Assembly (NCBI GenBank): GCA_945888475.1
Contig: CAMDAB010000019.1
Span: 1-38,759, forward strand
Length of the DNA stretch: 38,759 bases
From: Saprospira grandis DSM 2844
GTDB lineage: Bacteria > Bacteroidota > Bacteroidia > Chitinophagales > Saprospiraceae
Direction of reading: 5' to 3'
Shown here: positions 1 through 7,962 of the stretch, piece by piece
How the letters are laid out: every line of letters begins with the position of its first letter
How positions within the stretch are numbered: position 1 is the stretch's first letter
Position numbers and translations under genes: made by a program
The notes under the pieces: model-generated
Databases searched by the model: none
What the model saw: only the letters and a program-made list of their open reading frames with translations
Told to the model about the DNA's origin: nothing

Positions 1-259
1 CAGTTTAATTGAACTTAGCCATAATTTCAATTCCAGTTGAAAACTTAAAAATGTAAAACTATTTTAGGATTAAATTTAAAATGTAAATTTGTATCAGGAC
101 TATCAATAAATTTTAGTTAAATCTGTAAACTTTTTTTAGGACGAGTCAACAGACACCATAGTGACTGTGCCCCGACCCCGTTAGGTGGTCGTACACATTA
201 TTGCCGAAACATTCGAGATTGAATTGATTTTTAAACACGGATTTAAAGGACAATACTGA

Positions 260-277
260 CCCCGATAGCTATCGGGG
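260..277. repeat. perfect 18-bp palindrome CCCCGATAGCTATCGGGG
   Basis: The two halves are exact reverse complements. The core CCGATAGCTATCGG recurs inside another perfect palindrome at 19173-19190, so it belongs to a dispersed family and is not a chance site. There is no T-run beside it, so it is not a standard intrinsic terminator for either strand. Confidence 0.8.
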
Positions 278-464
278 CTAGATTTTGTTTCAAAAAATAC
301 TGGTGTTTTACTGCGTAAAAAACAAACAGAATGTCAAATTAAAAATCCATCTTTCTTCAGGGAATGAATGCCGTCAAAGTCCGTTTTCCTTCAGCTTTGA
401 GTTTTCCTCACTTCCAAGGCTTAAAATATTATTACGTTTTTTAAAAAAATAGCGCAGTTTTCTA

Positions 465-472
465 TATTTTTG
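465..472 (+). promoter_or_regulatory. candidate -7 box TATTTTTG for the permease operon
   Basis: Matches the Bacteroidota primary-sigma consensus TAnnTTTG and lies about 58 bp before the ATG at 531. No convincing TTG -33 element is present at the expected distance, so the call rests on the -7 box and position only. Confidence 0.4.
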
Positions 473-530
473 GAGTTCGTCGGAACATCAGACAGTAATC
501 TACCAATGACAGCGCAATTAATTTCATAAT

Positions 531-2774
531 ATGTTTCAATATATCGTCAAACGAATATTGATCTTTATCCCAACCTTTTTGGCTATTTCCCTAATAATTT
601 TCGGGCTTAGCAAATTGGCACCGGGCGATCCTGTAAACCAAATGGTTGGCGATGGGCCACAAGGCTCGTTGGGGGCACAAAATCTATTGTCATCGGAGGA
701 GAATTACCTTATGAAGTCCAGGAAATTGGGCCTGGATAAGCCTTCATTCTATTTTGCATTTACCTCGGCAGCCTATCCAAAGGATTTGTATAAAATTATA
801 AAATCGGAACACCGTAACCTGGTAAGCCGTCTGATATCGGTTTATGGAAATGCAGATGCTGTTAAAGCATATTATCAGCAATTGCGCATGGTGCTCATTA
901 CCTGTACCGCATTGCCCGAGCGCGGAGAACTTTTCGAAATCAGGCGTGGTAGCAGGGATATAACAGAGGAGCTACTCAAAGATTATCAGGAAAAAACCAT
1001 ACAGTATAAATTGGATAGACTTAACGAAATGGTTAACAAAGGTCGCTTTGAGGGATTAAATGATCTAAAATCTGAGGTTTTAAAATTAAAACTTACTTTT
1101 AATAACCTAAAGAAAAATGCCAAGCCTTACAAGCTTTATATACCCGCTGTTCAAATTTACGGATTTGATAATCAGTATCATACCTGGATGTTCGGCGATT
1201 ATCCCTGGTTTAAATCAGTAGACAGCACCAATTATAGGAAAGTTGAAAAACTATATAAAGAAATCGGGCAATTCCGGAATAAAGAGGATAGTCTCATCAG
1301 GCTTCAAAAACCTTATCTTGCTAAAATGCGTCTGCTGAATGAACTCATTGGGGCAAACGACAGTACCCGGCTATTCAGGAACAAATCACTGGACAGTATT
1401 AAAACTGTTTTGACAAAAGTAGAGGAAGTAGTGCTGGATTTTAACAGTCAGATAGATCCTTTAAGTAAGCAAATCGGAAAATTAAGCGCCGAGAAAGATG
1501 CCCTGAACAAAACACTAAAGGTTTATGCAGGCAAAGGATTTCTGAGGGGAGATTTTGGCACCTCATACACAAATGGACTACCGGTGACTAAAAGGCTTAC
1601 CGACGCTTTGTTTTGGACGATTCTCATGAATCTGCTTTCAATTTTGATTTCTTACCTCATATCGATTCCACTTGGTGTACAAAGTGCGTTTTGGAAAAAA
1701 CATACCAATAGTTATGAACCCCTGTTAAGTACTGAGGCTTTTTTGTCCGCAATATTGATGGTTTGTCTTTTTTACTTTTATCTCGACGGTTCAATCAGTT
1801 ACAATTTGTTTTTTTACGGACTGATATTGACGAATCTTTCATTCCTGTTTTACTCACTTTGGTTAAAAGAAAAGGCAAATCAGGGGAATTTGACTTTGGG
1901 ATCAATTCTGCGTTTTTGGATGAATCTTTTCCGATTCCGGCTCTTAAATCTGGCCGACAACTCAATTTTAGTTTTAAAACTGATGTATGTCTGGATTTGG
2001 GCCTTAATGTTTTTCCTTTTTATTCTCATTCCGCTTATAGCCAAATTTTTGATAATCAGCATTCCGCTTGCAATTTGGGGAATCAGAAGACTAAGAGGTA
2101 AACTGAAAGAGAAGACCCGAAATTTCAGTATAAGCATACGTGGCATTTATGCCAAGGGCAGTTATATGGATAACCTGTCAACAACAGTACTTTTTATTTT
2201 GTATTCGCTGCCTTCGTTCTGGATTGGTACGCTGCTTATCGTATTTTTTACAACCAAAAACTACGGACTGATGTACGATTGGTTTCCTACCAGCGGAGTA
2301 CAGTCGATGGAACTGGCCAATAATCCGGATGTTTCTTTTACGGAAAAGTATATGGATATTTTGTATCATCTGTTTTTGCCCACTTTTTGTATTACCATCA
2401 GTTCTTTTGCCTACCTTTCGCGTCAGATGCGAGGTGCTATGTTGGGTGTTTTGCGTCAGGATTATATCAGAACTGCTGATTCAAAGGGGTTGAGCGAGCA
2501 TAAGGTCATTTGGAAACATGCTTTCAGGAATTCACTTTTCCCAATTATCACGCTTTTTAGTTCTGTTTTTCCTAGGGCATTATCTGGAGCAATTGCAATA
2601 GAATTGATTTACAATGTACCCGGCATGGGCGTTTTAGTTTTGAGAGCAATTGGTGAAAGAGATTGGCCAATTGTATTTACGGTTGCGATGCTGGCAGCAA
2701 TACTTACCTTAATTGGTAATCTCATCGCGGATATTCTCTATGCCGTGGTTGATCCGCGTATTTCGTTTAAATAA
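531..2774 (+). CDS. ABC transporter permease, DppB/OppB family, with large insertions
   Basis: Inner-membrane permease of a peptide/nickel-type ABC importer, 747 residues. The N-terminus (YIVKRILIFIPTFLAIS, then LAPGDP) is the typical first helix and start of the periplasmic region. The canonical core resumes near residue 340 (GDFGTSYTNGLPV). The cytoplasmic EAA loop that contacts the ATPase is at about 644-665 (DYIRTADSKGLSEHK), and the C-terminus VVDPRISFK is typical. Family members are usually near 310-340 residues. The excess comes from a charged, coiled-coil-rich periplasmic insertion (about 45-340) and an extra hydrophobic block (about 395-545). It is followed after 17 bp by the partner permease, so the two are probably cotranscribed. 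No ATPase or substrate-binding protein is in view. The family is clear; the substrate (oligopeptide or other) is not. Confidence 0.9.
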   Translation: MFQYIVKRILIFIPTFLAISLIIFGLSKLAPGDPVNQMVGDGPQGSLGAQNLLSSEENYLMKSRKLGLDKPSFYFAFTSAAYPKDLYKIIKSEHRNLVSRLISVYGNADAVKAYYQQLRMVLITCTALPERGELFEIRRGSRDITEELLKDYQEKTIQYKLDRLNEMVNKGRFEGLNDLKSEVLKLKLTFNNLKKNAKPYKLYIPAVQIYGFDNQYHTWMFGDYPWFKSVDSTNYRKVEKLYKEIGQFRNKEDSLIRLQKPYLAKMRLLNELIGANDSTRLFRNKSLDSIKTVLTKVEEVVLDFNSQIDPLSKQIGKLSAEKDALNKTLKVYAGKGFLRGDFGTSYTNGLPVTKRLTDALFWTILMNLLSILISYLISIPLGVQSAFWKKHTNSYEPLLSTEAFLSAILMVCLFYFYLDGSISYNLFFYGLILTNLSFLFYSLWLKEKANQGNLTLGSILRFWMNLFRFRLLNLADNSILVLKLMYVWIWALMFFLFILIPLIAKFLIISIPLAIWGIRRLRGKLKEKTRNFSISIRGIYAKGSYMDNLSTTVLFILYSLPSFWIGTLLIVFFTTKNYGLMYDWFPTSGVQSMELANNPDVSFTEKYMDILYHLFLPTFCITISSFAYLSRQMRGAMLGVLRQDYIRTADSKGLSEHKVIWKHAFRNSLFPIITLFSSVFPRALSGAIAIELIYNVPGMGVLVLRAIGERDWPIVFTVAMLAAILTLIGNLIADILYAVVDPRISFK

Positions 2775-2791
2775 GTTTCGATTCATAATAA

Positions 2792-4165
2792 ATGTGGTTA
2801 TTCAGTAAAAATAAAGAAGATAAAATTGCAGCTGCCATGCAGCAGTCGGGGCAGAGCTATGCCGCTATTGTTGCCAGGCAGTTCAACAAAAACCGACTGG
2901 CTGTCTGGTCGCTCCGCTTTTTTATTGTTATCCTAGCCCTTGCAGTTTTTGCCGATTTTTTGGCCAATGATAAACCCATTTTTTGTTCTGTAAATGTAAT
3001 GCTGACCAATGAAAACGGGGTGAAGGAAAAAAAGACTAAGATAATGTCTCCGGTACTACATCAGTATTTTGTCGATTTAAAACTGTCGAAATGGAACGAG
3101 GTTTTTCTGACCAATGACTGGAGTCAACCCTCTGAACAGACCTTTACCTATAATTTTGTAATTTTTCCACCCATTACCTACCGGCCCGAAAAAACAGATG
3201 TTGCCAACGCTTCTTTGGGCCCCTTTGAAAAACAGCGATTAAAAAAGTACAAAAGACGCCACTATTTGGGAACCGACCATATGGGGCGCGATGTTTTTTC
3301 CGGCATGATACACGGAACCCGAATCGCAATGCTGGTAGGAATTGTAGCCATGTCAATAGCAACATTTATAGGAATTATTCTTGGAGCATTGGCGGGATAT
3401 TTTGGCGACAGCAGGTTGCGCATGTCGAGGTCAGCTTATTTTATGGGCATATTGGGGCTGATTTCCTATATTTTTATTGCCTTTATCGTAAGGGGTTATA
3501 CCATGGGCGACAATATTGGCAGCGGTTATCTAATTTATGAAATCTTGGTGAATACAGTGATATTTTCAATCATAATGTTTCTAGCCTATCTCTTGTCAAA
3601 ATTATTTGGATTGGTGCCCTTTTTAGGTGCTAAAACAACAGTGCCAGTCGACATTTTAGTGATGCGGCTTATAGAAATTGTAACTTCCATACCAGTGCTG
3701 ATACTCATTTTGGCGATTTTGGCTATTATAAAAACTTCCTCTATTTTTTATGTCATGGCCATTATCGGTGCTGTAAGTTGGACTTCCATCGCAAAATTTA
3801 TACGTGCCGAACTCTTGCGGGTGCGCTCGCTCGAGTATATTGAGGCCGCACAGGCCTTTGGTTACAGCGAATACAGAATTATTTTGCGCCATGCCATTCC
3901 CAATGCTTTGGCGCCGGTACTCATTGCAGTTGCCTTTGGCATTGCATCTGCCATTCTTACCGAGTCTTTTCTTTCCTTTATCGGTGTGGGTGTTCCCCCC
4001 GAACAAGTAACCTGGGGCTCTTTGCTAAAAGCATCGCGCGATGCGGGCATCAAAGCATGGTGGCTGGCTGTTTTTCCCGGAGTAGCTATTTTTGTAACAG
4101 TTACAATTTTTAATCTGATAGGAGAGGGACTGACCGATGCCCTTGATCCGAGGTTGAAGCAGTAG
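2792..4165 (+). CDS. ABC transporter permease, DppC/OppC family
   Basis: Second inner-membrane permease, 457 residues, which should form a heterodimer with the product of the preceding gene. The first helix lies at about 38-56. The diagnostic OppC segment LGTDHMGRDVFSG begins near residue 159, and the EAA loop (EYIEAAQAFGYSEYRI) starts near 348. The C-terminus LTDALDPRLKQ is characteristic. Usual length is about 280-300. The extra length is a soluble insertion after the first helix (about 57-155) and an additional hydrophobic block (about 205-285) that parallels the one in its partner. The shared design suggests co-evolved insertions. The start ATG follows the upstream stop by 17 bp. No intrinsic terminator follows directly; repeats and palindromes start about 15 bp after the stop. 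Confidence 0.9.
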   Translation: MWLFSKNKEDKIAAAMQQSGQSYAAIVARQFNKNRLAVWSLRFFIVILALAVFADFLANDKPIFCSVNVMLTNENGVKEKKTKIMSPVLHQYFVDLKLSKWNEVFLTNDWSQPSEQTFTYNFVIFPPITYRPEKTDVANASLGPFEKQRLKKYKRRHYLGTDHMGRDVFSGMIHGTRIAMLVGIVAMSIATFIGIILGALAGYFGDSRLRMSRSAYFMGILGLISYIFIAFIVRGYTMGDNIGSGYLIYEILVNTVIFSIIMFLAYLLSKLFGLVPFLGAKTTVPVDILVMRLIEIVTSIPVLILILAILAIIKTSSIFYVMAIIGAVSWTSIAKFIRAELLRVRSLEYIEAAQAFGYSEYRIILRHAIPNALAPVLIAVAFGIASAILTESFLSFIGVGVPPEQVTWGSLLKASRDAGIKAWWLAVFPGVAIFVTVTIFNLIGEGLTDALDPRLKQ

Positions 4166-4179
4166 GTTAATAATTTGAA

Positions 4180-4214
4180 AATTTGTCTCGTTATTACAGA
4201 CGAGATGAGAATTT
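4180..4214. repeat. 35-bp repeat, inverted copy at 5920-5954
   Basis: Base-for-base reverse complement of 5920-5954. The pair flanks the LamG gene and its leader. Inside the unit is a hairpin with stem TCTCGT (4186-4191) and ACGAGA (4200-4205). A second hairpin with the same core and an 8-bp stem follows directly (4214-4221 with 4230-4237). Related hairpins occur at 7513-7531 and near 19024-19122. Confidence 0.8.
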
Positions 4215-4266
4215 TTCTCGTAATTGCTGACGAGAAATACAACTTTTTTATGCGTTGATATAGCAT

Positions 4267-4326
4267 ATTCCTGAAAAGTTGCAACTTTTCGGGAATGAAA
4301 TCCTAAAAAGTTGCAACTTTTCGGGA
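4267..4326. repeat. tandem pair of GTTGCAAC-centred palindromes
   Basis: The first copy (4267-4296) contains the perfect 18-bp palindrome GAAAAGTTGCAACTTTTC and continues outward as ATTCC/GGAAT with one wobble pair. The second copy (4301-4326) has the same centre with slight decay. Both could form strong hairpins in RNA of either strand. They could act as transcription stops after the permease operon or be REP-like repeats; neither is shown. Confidence 0.7.
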
Positions 4327-4619
4327 ATTGATTCCTATAAGTTCTGAACTTGAAATCATATCAAAAGATAATTATGAATGCTTTATCACCGATATCCGCT
4401 ACTAAAAATAGCGCCTAGCAATCTTTAATTTTCTACTTTTTTATGTATCTTCGTTTTTCCTTTGAGTCAATCAAAAGGCCAGCTAAGGAATTCTTGATTT
4501 AATAATTTGATTTACAACATAATACAATATATGACATTATAAAAGGGTCTATATGGCCGGCATATAATTAAAAATATCGCGTTTAGCAATATCTGTAGCC
4601 GAAAACTAGGAATCTTCAT

Positions 4620-4755
4620 ATACACAGAGAAAATGCATAAACGCTCACGCAAGGCGTGGGCTTTATCATCTCTGTGTGTGGGTATCCTAGTACCTCGGCT
4701 ACGGATTGGTAACTGTCCCACGCTGATCATTTATAGCTACCCTATTGCGGGACAG
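4620..4755 (+). other. strongly structured leader or REP-like element
   Basis: Nested complementarity forms one long hairpin. Outer arms 4620-4630 and 4669-4679 pair over 11 positions with one wobble. Inside, ATAAA (4637-4641) pairs with TTTAT (4662-4666), GC with GC, and CACGC (4646-4650) with GCGTG (4654-4658) across an AAG loop. A second stem pairs CTGTCCC (4713-4719) with GGGACAG (4749-4755). The element ends about 33 bp before the LamG start codon. It could be a structured 5' leader, a small RNA or a REP-like repeat. I do not recognise it as a known riboswitch class. Confidence 0.5.
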
Positions 4756-4788
4756 AGTAGGATTAATAATTTTCAAAAAATAATGATT

Positions 4789-5829
4789 ATGAAAAAATTA
4801 ATGCTTACTGCACTGTCTCTGCTGCTCTTCGTCTCTGCTGCGATGGCGCAAAATGTACCTTCCTATGTACCCACAAATGGAATTGTCGGCTGGTGGCCTT
4901 TCAATGGCAATGCAAATGATGAAAGTGGAAATGGGAATAATGGAACAAACATGAACAATGTAGCTTTTGTGAACGACCGTTTTGGTACTTCAAATGCTGC
5001 ATTGGACTTCCCAAATTTTAATTCAAAAATCAGAATTGCTCATGATTTGCTAGGTCCAACACCTTGTTTGGCAGATCATAGTTTTTCTTTTTGGATTAAT
5101 TTAAATTCTCAGGCTAGTCTAAATGGCAATCAACAGTCAATAGCTTTCTGTAATGGTAGAGATCCTGGCCAACCTGGAATAAATGCCTTTGGAAATTTAT
5201 ACTACCAGTTTCCTAACAGTGTAATCGAGGGAGCTTGGTATGATAGATCTGTAGTTAGGTCATCCGATTCGATTACAACTGATGAATGGCACTTAATTAC
5301 GTATGTATATAATAATTCACAAAATAGACTAAAAGTTTTCATAGACGGAGTTGATAAAACTAATTACAGTTATCCTACAGTTGTTTCTGGCTGGTCTGGT
5401 AATTGCAATGCACCAAATCCACCTTTTGGAAACTATTACGTTGGAAATTCGCCTTATGATAATGCTAAATTCGATGGTAATGTTGATGACCTTGGTGTTT
5501 GGAACCGCGCGCTCACCCAACAGGAAATTACTGATTTATACAATGGTAGTACAACTAGTATTGAGCCGATGGCCGATAAAAACCAGTTTTATATCCATCC
5601 AAATCCAGCTAGAGATCACATTACCATCAACTATGGTAATTTCGCCCTTATGTCAGGCTATCAGTTGCGCATTACCAACTCTCTTGGGCAACAGATGTTT
5701 CAGACTAATATCAATCAGCAGAGCGACTATCTGGATTTGAGCAGCTGGACCGGCAATGGCATTTACTTTGTAAATATCATCGACCCATCGGGAAATACAG
5801 TGGACATCAAAAAAATTGTGCTGCAGTAA
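4789..5829 (+). CDS. secreted LamG-like protein with T9SS type A sorting domain
   Basis: Predicted secreted protein of 346 residues. The start is set by the signal peptide MKKLMLTALSLLLFVSAAMA; an alternative ATG lies two codons upstream at 4783, and the longer upstream frame is not credible. After the signal comes a concanavalin-like/LamG fold beginning GIVGWWPFNGNANDESGNG and ending in GVWNRALTQQEITDLYNG, a hallmark of bacterial LamG domains. The last 80 residues, from FYIHPNPARD to the GIYFVNI strand, form a T9SS sorting domain, which directs outer-membrane translocation and surface anchoring or release. It is a paralogue of the gene at 19328-20320. LamG folds often bind carbohydrate, but the ligand here is unknown. 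A strong bidirectional terminator follows. Confidence 0.88.
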   Translation: MKKLMLTALSLLLFVSAAMAQNVPSYVPTNGIVGWWPFNGNANDESGNGNNGTNMNNVAFVNDRFGTSNAALDFPNFNSKIRIAHDLLGPTPCLADHSFSFWINLNSQASLNGNQQSIAFCNGRDPGQPGINAFGNLYYQFPNSVIEGAWYDRSVVRSSDSITTDEWHLITYVYNNSQNRLKVFIDGVDKTNYSYPTVVSGWSGNCNAPNPPFGNYYVGNSPYDNAKFDGNVDDLGVWNRALTQQEITDLYNGSTTSIEPMADKNQFYIHPNPARDHITINYGNFALMSGYQLRITNSLGQQMFQTNINQQSDYLDLSSWTGNGIYFVNIIDPSGNTVDIKKIVLQ

Positions 5830-5848
5830 GTTTAGCAGTTTTATCAAC

Positions 5849-5884
5849 AAAAAATCCGAAGGAGCTTTTCCTTCGGATTTTTTT
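5849..5884. terminator. bidirectional intrinsic terminator
   Basis: A 10-bp perfect stem, ATCCGAAGGA (5854-5863) with TCCTTCGGAT (5869-5878) and a GCTTT loop, is flanked by an A-run on the left and a T-run on the right. It therefore reads as a terminator on both strands and separates the convergent LamG gene and glpK. Confidence 0.9.
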
Positions 5885-5919
5885 GATTTGATAATTCCTA
5901 ATGACATCATCAAATCATC

Positions 5920-5954
5920 AAATTCTCATCTCGTCTGTAATAACGAGACAAATT
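5920..5954. repeat. 35-bp repeat, inverted copy of 4180-4214
   Basis: Exact reverse complement of 4180-4214, including the TCTCGT/ACGAGA hairpin. It sits between the terminator and the end of glpK, whose stop codon is only a few bases away. Confidence 0.8.
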
Positions 5955-5960
5955 AGCACG

Positions 5961-7483
<1,523 letters not shown>

Positions 7484-7512
7484 TTTGATAATTTGATAAT
7501 TTTTTAAATTCG

Positions 7513-7531
7513 TCTCGTCGTGCTGACGAGA
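7513..7531. repeat. TCTCGT/ACGAGA hairpin
   Basis: Stem TCTCGT (7513-7518) with ACGAGA (7526-7531) and a 7-base loop ending in CTG. It has the same core and TGACGAGA right side as the hairpin at 4214-4237, so it is a third member of that family. Confidence 0.65.
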
Positions 7532-7695
7532 TTCCAAAGGGCTTTACCCTAGAGAAAAAAAACGAAAAGAGCGCGGTATTTTAATGCCGCTGAATATGAA
7601 AAGGGTGAAAGATAATATTGATTTGAGAATTAGTAAATTTGAAAATTTGAAAATGGGTTTCAATTTGTCTCGTCATTCATACTAATCCAAAATGC

Positions 7696-7907
7696 TTTCT
7701 AGCGTCTCAAGTCTCAAGGTCTAATGTCTGGAGTCTTAAAGTCTAGCGTCTATTAAAAAAGTATAGCGTCTAAAGTCTCAAAGTCTAGTGTCTATTAAAA
7801 AAAGTCCTGATGCGCTTCGCGGAACTCCGTTTCTTGATACTTGATACCTGATACAAAGTAATGTCTATTAAAAAAGTCTTGCTACCTGATACTTGCTACT
7901 TGATACA
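7696..7907. repeat. degenerate GTCT and CTTGATAC low-complexity tract
   Basis: The first half is built of variants of (A)AGTCTC, TAGCGTCT and TAGTGTCT. GTCTATTAAAAAA occurs at 7748, 7790 and 7863. The second half has CTTGATAC, CTGATAC and CTTGCTAC variants on both sides of the third GTCTATT copy. It is probably an expanded intergenic repeat with no coding potential. Confidence 0.6.
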
Positions 7908-7923
7908 AAAAATCCTATCTTTG
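7893..7923 (+). promoter_or_regulatory. promoter for the M1 peptidase gene
   Basis: TTG at 7893-7895 and TATCTTTG at 7916-7923, 20 bp apart, fit the Bacteroidota TTG / TAnnTTTG arrangement. Transcription would begin near 7930, about 33 bases before the ATG at 7963. This excludes the upstream in-frame ATG at 7861 and supports 7963. Confidence 0.65.
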
Positions 7924-7962
7924 AATACCTCTAATCACAATCTCCAAATCCAAAAATATAGA

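Larger units (their letters stand above)
1..530. other. intergenic region, no gene seen
   Basis: AT-rich stretch with no open frame that looks coding on either strand. It holds a perfect 18-bp palindrome (260-277) and a candidate promoter box (465-472) for the transporter operon. A GC-richer patch around 165-205 and a G/C-rich palindrome resemble the interspersed repeats found elsewhere in the window, but I could not assign them to a known element. Confidence 0.6.
4166..4788. other. repeat-rich intergenic region
   Basis: No gene is supported. In order it contains an AATTTGAAAATTTG stretch, two TCTCGT/ACGAGA hairpins (4186-4205 and 4214-4237), a doublet of palindromes centred on GTTGCAAC (4267-4326), an AT-rich segment, and a strongly structured element (4620-4755). 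A frame open from 4633 runs into the downstream gene, but it translates the structured element and ignores a clear signal-peptide start at 4789, so I treat it as non-coding. Confidence 0.6.

Noticed and set aside
3862-4284. 140-residue minus-strand frame overlapping the end of the DppC-like gene
   Set aside because: It overlaps a well-supported gene, extends into palindromic repeats and has no recognisable domain or start context.
4633-4788. N-terminal extension of the first LamG protein
   Set aside because: It would translate the structured element and put a clear signal peptide in the middle of the protein.
4180-5954. Insertion sequence bounded by inverted repeats
   Set aside because: The enclosed gene is a LamG surface protein, there is no transposase, no target duplication was seen, and related hairpins occur singly elsewhere.
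7861-7962. N-terminal extension of the M1 peptidase
   Set aside because: It starts in low-complexity repeats, spans the TTG/TATCTTTG promoter, and would bury the signal peptide.
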